Positions 58,690 to 64,000 of a stretch of DNA of 64,000 bases are shown piece by piece; position 1 is the stretch's first letter; each line of letters starts with the position of its first letter. The notes beneath the pieces are model-generated. The model saw only the letters and a program-made list of their open reading frames with translations. It ran no database searches and had not been told where the DNA came from. The stretch is from positions 379,076-443,075 of the forward strand of contig VTPC01090600.1 of the NCBI GenBank assembly GCA_011009095.1, written 5' to 3'. A program made the translations under genes and the position numbers. The DNA comes from Ignelater luminosus. Its lineage: Eukaryota > Arthropoda > Insecta > Coleoptera > Elateridae.

Positions 58690-60660
58690 CGTTTAGGCCC
58701 ATTGCTGGGTGATCTTCATTCATTCCTTCCTATCTTTTACTCTGTATCTCCACTTTGACTTGTTTCGACTTTACGTCTTCTAGTACCACCTCTCTCCATT
58801 TAGTTCTTGGTCTGCCTCTCTTCTATACTCCTTCTAGTGTTTTCCATCTTATCTCCTACACTGTTCTGTCTCTATCCAGTCTTTACAGGTGTCCTACCCA
58901 TTGTAAGCGCCCGTGCTTTTATAAAGTCTAAGATAATTGGCTTGTTGTACATCTAGTATAATTCTTCATTACATCTCCTTTTCCATCCTTCCTTCGTTTT
59001 CCTCCTTCCATATATTCTCCGCAAAATTTTCCTGTCCCAGATTTCTAAGTTTTGTTGATTTTTTTGTTCATCACCCATCCTTGGTAATTGTATGTTATCG
59101 TTGGTCTTAAGACAGTTTCATATATTCCAACCTCGGTTGTCCTTGCTACTTCTTTTGATTTCAAGATTTGGCTTAGTCCTCCGCGTATCTATTTCCCTTT
59201 GCTATTTTTAAATTAATTTCTACTTCTTCGTTACATCTATTATCTATTAGAACTCCTAGGTAGATGAAACTTTCCACTTCTTCGAAGACTATATTTTAAT
59301 TTTCTATTTGTACCTTAAATCCTGCTCCCAACTCTACTGTGCTTTTTGTTTTCATTTCCATGTATTTATCTTTCTCCATTTTTACTTCTAACCCCATTTT
59401 CTTCCCAGATATTATTAAACTTCTTGTGATACTTTCCAATTCTTTCCTATTTCTAGCTAGTAAGGCCGCATCGTTTGCATACGCAAGACACTGGTGACTC
59501 TTAGTAAATAAATTTCCCTTTGTATTAATTTTATTTTCCCTTATTATTTTCTCAAGGACAAGATCGAACACAATCGTGGACAATGAATCGCTTTGTCTTA
59601 GTCCTCTCTACTTCAAAATCTTCTGTTAATCTTCCGCTTACTTTAACCGTATTTTCTAGCGTCATAGTGATTATAATAAATTTATCAACTTCTCCGGTAC
59701 TTCAAATTCATTTAATATTTGTATAGGCTTCCTTCTGTTCACCGTATCGTAGGCAGCCTTAAAATCTTTAAACACTATGTAAGCAGCTATCTGGTCTTCA
59801 TAACAACCATCAGCTTTTGCTTTAATGTAAACACTTGGTCTGTAGTCGATCTATTTTTTCAAATGCCTCCTGATATTCCCCCATTGATTCTTCAGCATAT
59901 CCTTTTAATCTTCTTTTTATTAACGTAGCCAGAACTTTGTATGTTACGTCCAGGAGAGTTATTCGTCGGTAATTGGAGCATTTGGCTGTATCTCCTTTTT
60001 TAGGGATATTATGTTAGCTTTTTTCCATTCTTGGGGCATTTCTTCTTTCTCCCATATTTCTTCGATCAGTTTGTAGCAGGTATCCTCCGTATTTTAGGTT
60101 TTCTGTTGTTATATTATTTCTTTCTGGACTCTTATGATTCTTCATCGTATAAATAATTTCTTCTATTTCTTGTTTTGTGGGCTTCGCTGTTTGTACATCT
60201 ACTACCCTTAGTACATTTCTTAATTTTGATGCTTCCCCTAGATCTTCGTTTAGGAGCTCTTAATAATATTCTTCCCATCTACTCGATATTCTTTCTTCGT
60301 CTCCCAGGAAATTCCCCTGTTTATCTTTGCTTGTTCTTACCTGATAACCTGTTTTTATACTTTATGCTCTTATAAAAATTTCTTATTTCTTATATCTTTC
60401 CTCTATGGCTTTTATCTCGTCTTTAAACTTTCTCTTGAGTGCTGTACACATACTCTTCACTTTTTTCCTTTGTTCATAATAATTCTTCCTGTCTTTTCCC
60501 TTTCTTGTTCGCAACATCTTCTCTCTTAATATGCTTTTCTTAGCTATTTCTTCCTTGCCTTTGTTATTCATCCAATTTCGTTTGTTAACTTTTCTTCTTA
60601 TTGGTAGAATGTGTCGCTTGTCGCCTTCTCTATTGTCTCTTTTAATTTTGTCCACTTTCC
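58690..60660 (-). pseudogene. LINE reverse transcriptase and C-terminus
   Basis: The linker frame 60655-60383 is lysine/arginine-rich (WMNNKGKEEIAKK, RKNYYEQRKKVKSMC). The RT then reads GNFLGDEERISSRWEEYY (about 60310), an EEIIYTMKNHKSPERNNITT segment (about 60160), a WKKANIISLKKGDTAKCSNY segment (about 60020-59960), ITLLDVTYKVLATLIKRRLK, YQEAFEKIDR, and in frame 59583-59296 the motif C region CLAYANDAALLARNRKELES, where the catalytic YADD has become YAND. The C-terminal part RKRGRPRTKWREVVLEDVKS-like sequence lies at about 58840-58770 and NEDHPAMGLNGLL at about 58720-58690. Inactive. Confidence 0.85.
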
Positions 60661-61040
60661 TTCTACGCCTTCTGGGTACTCCCGTCTTACTATGTTATCC
60701 TGGCTTAGTTTTATTTTCTCTGACCTCTTTGCTGCTTCTTGATTTTTTATTCCTCCATATTATATGTATTAACTCTAAATGTTTTTACTTTTGGTTTTTC
60801 TACTTTTAACCGTTGTAATTTTGCCTTTACTAGGAAATAGTCTGAGTGCTTACATTGCTTATGTATGTAGCGTGTGCCTCATTAATTAATACGTAGTCTA
60901 TCTAGTTCGTTTTATTTGTCGCTGGTATAATCCATGTTCCCTTGTGTATATCTTTCCTTTTAAAGTGTGTGCTCATTATCTTCATCTTTTCTTCTATGGC
61001 GTATAAAGACCTCTGACGTTCCATGTGTCCAAATTAGCTC
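60640..61040 (-). pseudogene. LINE endonuclease with large internal deletion
   Basis: The endonuclease begins LDTWNVRGLYAIEEKMKIMS (about 61040-60980) and passes within a few residues to THFKRKDIHKGTWIIPATNK (about 60980-60920), which in relatives lies near the end of the domain. About 150-180 residues, including the central catalytic parts and GDFN, are therefore missing. It goes on as IDYVLINEAHATYI, then HSDYFLVKAKLQRLKVEKPK (about 60860-60800); the catalytic SDH is SDY. A further small gap separates the last two parts. Confidence 0.78.
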
Positions 61041-61788
61041 CTTCTATTTGCTTCTCTTTTTCTTCGTGTCCCTTGCTATTTCTATTTTGGTTATTTTTTT
61101 TTATTTTTTTTTCTGTAATTTCGTACTCCGTTTCTTTACTCTATTCCCATTTTTTTGCCGTTATCCTTAATAGCATTATTCATTTTCCTCGCCGTTTCCG
61201 TTTCCTGATGTCCCCTCTTATTTCTTAATACTTGTGCTACTGGTTTTTTGACTTTTCAATGATATTCGTTTCCCTATTCCATATCCATTTTTCTTCAGTA
61301 ATCATCTGAAATCCTATTTTGACTGCCTTTCCTTGTTGCTTTTCCTTTCGTGCTTTAGTTCTTATTGCCTTTTGTATAATTCTCTACTGCTTACTCATGT
61401 CATCGTTTATGTATATTTTATGTTTCTTAATTACATTCAGTTTGGCTTTGTTCTTCATAATTAGATCTTTGTAGCTTGTACTTCCTAATTCTAGCAAGCA
61501 AATCTTTGTTCACACCTTTTTTGCATTTTTTTATTTCGATATCAACCTCTAAGTTTCCTTTAATAAATATTTGCATTTCCTCCTTCAACTCCTATTCATT
61601 GCTTGCTCCTACAACATTTTTCCTCCTTTTTTATTTTCCATCATTTCTATCTTTCCGTTTATCTGCTGCAATTATTTCTTTAGTTCTTAATTTTCCTTCC
61701 TAATTTGAATATATTCTTGTTTCAGTTCTTTCAATTCTGTAAAAAGTTTTTTTTGCTCTCTTCTTATATCTTTCAGCTCCTTTTTCAT
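61020..61788 (-). pseudogene. LINE N-terminal coiled coil and RNA-binding-like region
   Basis: From the minus-strand ATG at 61788: MKKELKDIRREQKKLFTELK, ELKQEYIQIRKEN, stop, ELKK, LQQINGKIEMMENKK - a highly charged coiled coil. Then, across frame changes, KLNVIKKHKIYINDDMSKQ and RIIQKAIRTKARKEKQQGKA followed by VKIGFQMI (about 61420-61310), the typical tail of the RRM-like LINE ORF1 domain (I.DDLT..ER.IQ..I...A..E...GK.VK.G). It leads directly into the LDTWNVRGLY start of the endonuclease near 61030. Confidence 0.78.
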
Positions 61789-62511
61789 GGTTAATTAATA
61801 ACATATCTTACATCACTAAAACGAGAAAAAAATAAGCTTCCTTTTGAGTCAAAAGTCGACTATTCATTACATTAAAAAAACTACAATCTTTATGCTATAT
61901 CTTGGATATAAAACAGTTGATAATCGTTTGGGGATAATTATCATGGAAATCGGTCCGTTATGGCAACTGTTTCGATATGTTACTCCTCATGAGCAAATTG
62001 TTTGCCCATTTAACCGACCTTGTATCTCTTACGGTTTAAAAGATCCCAATGCAGGCTATCTCTCACCTAACCCACATATAAATATCGTGAGATCATTAAG
62101 TAAAAGTATCTCGGTCGATTACGAAACTAAAACAGTTTGTCTTTTTTTAATAATTTTGTGTACAAATGTCAAATCTCCCCAAACATAAACGTCAAGGCAA
62201 GATGTTGGCATAAGAACAGAAAGAGTTTCTTCTAGAAATATATTTTTGAAATGGTCGACAACAACCAAATGATGAATCTACCTGAAAGTACGTTACCAAT
62301 GTTCAAAGATGATGCAGAAATTATGACTGAGAACACAACTAGCAAAGTGTCAATGCAATAAGTGAATGCCGTGAATAATCTAACAACTGGTGTTCACAAC
62401 TAAGTAGATCTAAGTCAAAAAGAAAAATATTTACATTACGTAGGATTACCAATCCTAATAATCAATAAATTCCATAAAATATCTTCGTAATTAACAACTT
62501 AGTTGGATTTA
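61789..62511. other. Spacer between two head-to-head LINEs
   Basis: A 114-codon frame at 61844-62188 (+) does not look like a known protein. About 62251-62400 has a coding-like reading (MVDNNQMMNLPEST..) with stops and no known family. The spacer may contain 5' UTRs of either LINE. Confidence 0.4.
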
Positions 62512-62524
62512 CAACATTAAAGGT

Positions 62525-63510
62525 GTGGCCAAGATGGCGCCGGAGAAAGGTCGCATTTGTTTATACTGCAAAAGTAAAGCAGTTAATGGTCCTAAGTGTA
62601 AAGTTTGTGGTGCGATCATCCATCCTAAATGTGTAGAACGCTTAAATGTTAAGGTTCTTGATGAAGAAAATGTATTGTGCCCTGATTGTGATAAGAAAGA
62701 TTGCTATAACTTAAATGAAGCTGATAATGCTAGTACTCAATGTGCACAAAAAAAAATTCAAAAGCGTTTACTTACGAAATAATTTCATTTTTGAAAAGTG
62801 GTGAGTTCCAGATATTATTAATAATATTGTTAAGGAAGAAACAAAAATATTACAGCGTGAAGTAGCATATCTAAAAGATCAGATTGATAATTTGAAATCA
62901 AGCAACATTGACTTGGTGAGATTATTAAGTAAAGATCATTTATTTGCTAACAAAAAAACTACTTCTTATGAACAAATCAAAGTTAATTCTTCTTCTGATA
63001 AACCTTCCTTTACTGCAAATTACGCTTCTGTCGCTGCTACTAAAAAGATTGCGAAGGTGGAAAACGCTGCAGCTGTGAATGGTTCGTCTGATATACATGT
63101 TAACTTATCGCAGCAATACAATGAACCGGCTAGAATAGTTTCCAATTTTAATAATAAAACTTCTCGTAATAAGTTAATTATTGGCTCTGGTACTACGAAT
63201 TCACAATTAGATAAGGACGTCACCGCAGCAGCAAAACAAGACCGTAGTGATGATGTACACGTTACAAGAGTTAATTCAAATGTTGATGAAACCAAGATCG
63301 AGAATTATGTTACTAGTAAATTAATAAAAATGTCAGATAATGAAAAAACCAGTTGATTGAAAATCAAGGTAACTCGTCTAAACGCTAAATATCCTGAACA
63401 CTACAGTTCTTTTAAGGTCACCGTGAAATCGTCTTATTTATCGCATTTACTTAATGCATCCTTTTGGCCACTGTTCGGAAATTTTATAATGCTCCCGTTC
63501 ATCAGAAAGT
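62525..63510 (+). pseudogene. LINE ORF1: cysteine-rich finger, coiled coil, C-terminal domain
   Basis: The ATG at 62534 begins MAPEKGRICLYCKSKAVNGP, and the frame includes CKVCGAIIHPKCVERLNVK and a VLCPDCDKKDC segment: C-X2-C ... C-X2-C ... H-X2-C ... C-X2-C, a PHD/RING-like finger found in ORF1 of several insect CR1/jockey LINEs. After a frame change (about 62783-62890) comes a coiled coil (VKEETKILQREVAYLKDQID), then a serine/alanine-rich linker (62892-63356). After the TGA at 63354 the frame continues KIKVTRLNAKYPEHYSSFKV (about 63361-63420) and LLNASFWPLFGNF, the conserved C-terminal domain of these ORF1 proteins. ORF1 binds element RNA. Confidence 0.8.
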
Positions 63511-63540
63511 AAATAATGATAAAAATTTTCAAAGAGCAAT

Positions 63541-63978
63541 TCTTACGAAGCATCCGGCATAAACATATTTTATCAAAATGTTCGTGGTCTTAGGACAAAA
63601 GTTAATGAAATATTTACTAGTGTATTAAGAGAAGATCACACTGTGGTTTGTCTCTCCGAAACATGGCTTAATGGAGAAATTAACAGTTCAGAGATTATTG
63701 ACGGACGTTATAATGTTTTTCGTCAAGACAGGAATTCTAAAGCAACGAGCAAAGAACGGGGTGGTGGAGTTCTTATCGCAATCAAGAAGAGTTTGTCATC
63801 TTTAATTAATCTTGATGTAAAAGATCGGGAAGAGATATGGACTTGTGTTCATCTTGCTAGTAAAAATCTGATAGTGGGAGTTGTTTATTTTCCACCAAAT
63901 TCGGATATTTCTTTATATGAAGGTCATCTTCAATTAATAACTTATCCTGAAAGTACCAAAAATTACATAGTATTGTGA
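63541..63978 (+). pseudogene. LINE ORF2, endonuclease N-terminal part
   Basis: The open frame from 63541 reads SYEASGINIFYQNVRGLRTK, with the catalytic Asn of the QNVRGL motif, then VVCLSETWLNGEI (about 63640-63680; ETWL includes the metal-binding Glu), YNVFRQDRN, RGGGVLIAIKKSLS, REEIWTCVHL and VGVVYFPPNSDISLYEGHLQ. This is the first half of an AP-type LINE endonuclease. The frame ends at 63976 (TGA) where the GDFN part should follow; the downstream bases NFCDTVC in another frame suggest a small indel. The true start of ORF2 cannot be fixed. Confidence 0.84.
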
Positions 63979-64000
63979 TAATTTCTGTGATACTGTATGT

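Larger units (their letters stand above)
58680..61788 (-). mobile_element. EN-RT LINE, minus strand, near full length, inactive
   Basis: A minus-strand non-LTR retrotransposon running from ATG at 61788 to a 3' end near 58680. One continuous protein plan is visible: coiled coil and RNA-binding-like N-terminal part, AP endonuclease (with a large internal deletion), reverse transcriptase, and a C-terminal RGRPRTKW segment. Many stops. The presence of a coiled-coil/RRM-like leader directly fused to the endonuclease is characteristic of one insect EN-RT LINE group; the exact clade is not assigned. Its style differs from the 2.4-kb LINE. Confidence 0.86.
62512..64000 (+). mobile_element. CR1/jockey-like LINE with PHD-type ORF1, cut by window edge
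   Basis: A plus-strand LINE with ORF1 (62525-63510) and the beginning of ORF2 (about 63541 to the edge). The 5' end seems near 62512: the sequence GTGGCCAAGATGGCGCCGG (62524-62542) overlaps the ORF1 start. ORF1 is broken by frame changes and a TGA; ORF2 is open for about 430 bases and then ends in TGA TAA at 63976, probably a lesion because the endonuclease domain is unfinished. The rest lies outside the window. Confidence 0.83.

Noticed and set aside
59719..61703. Plus-strand hydrophobic frames (60-92 codons) that resemble membrane proteins
   Set aside because: They are the antisense of the minus-strand LINE; the leucine/phenylalanine-rich look comes from reading lysine/glutamate codons backwards.
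61844..62188. 114-codon open frame between the two LINEs
   Set aside because: No domain, unusual amino-acid order and no support from splice or polyA context; it lies in spacer sequence and fits a chance frame.
1..64000. An intact host gene, operon or novel biological system
   Set aside because: Read on both strands, every recognisable coding block belongs to a decayed transposable element or to a multi-copy insect family, and all have stops or frameshifts. Nothing supports a functioning multi-gene system.

Overview
The window is eukaryotic nuclear DNA, almost certainly from an insect. It is strongly AT-rich by eye, has no operon-like or dense coding layout, and contains short introns with GTAAGT donors. 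Nearly everything recognisable is an arthropod-type transposable element: Tc1/mariner, Tigger/pogo, piggyBac, Ty1/copia, several non-LTR retrotransposons (LINEs) and non-autonomous TA-flanked elements. A beetle-like genome is a reasonable guess from this mix, but the order cannot be fixed from sequence reading alone. No intact protein-coding host gene, rRNA, tRNA or CRISPR array was found. All recognised coding sequences carry stops or frameshifts, so the window reads as a transposon graveyard set in AT-rich intergenic or intronic DNA.

Layout. 2.4-5.6 kb: a plus-strand EN-RT LINE interrupted by a 660-bp TA-flanked element with ~200-bp inverted repeats. 6.06-6.59 kb: a second short TIR element. 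9.2-9.4 kb: a hairpin repeat. 9.6-12.9 kb: a jockey/CR1-like LINE split by a piggyBac pseudogene. 12.9-18.5 kb: AT-rich DNA without genes. 18.5-19.4 kb: a GC- and CpG-rich island of unknown nature with two hairpins at its left edge. 23.9-25.8 kb: a complete but broken Tigger-like element with both TIRs. 27.2-29.0 kb: a decayed gene of the DUF7869-type insect family. 29.3-29.8 kb: a DUF4806-like multi-exon fragment. 30.1-33.3 kb: two TIR elements around a piggyBac C-terminal relic. 34.1-34.5 kb: a minus-strand LINE RT relic.

38.5-42.9 kb: a Ty1/copia element (gag, zinc knuckle, protease, integrase, RT, RNase H) with a 1.08-kb mariner-type transposon inserted in gag at a TA that restores the gag frame when removed. 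43.3-45.3 kb: a minus-strand mariner, itself split by a ~780-bp GC-richer insert carrying a ~76-bp tandem repeat. 50.9-51.7 kb: a Tc1-like relic. 58.7-61.8 kb (minus) and 62.5-64.0 kb (plus): two LINEs in head-to-head orientation, the second running off the window edge.

The most informative content is the nesting. Three insertions (MITE into LINE, mariner into copia, tandem-repeat block into mariner) give relative ages, and the first two excise in silico to a clean TA and a continuous host frame. The least explained parts are the GC-rich island at 18.5-19.4 kb, the tandem-repeat insert at 44.1-44.8 kb, the two related TIR elements sharing a perfect TGACGTCA palindrome, and the DUF4806-like exons.
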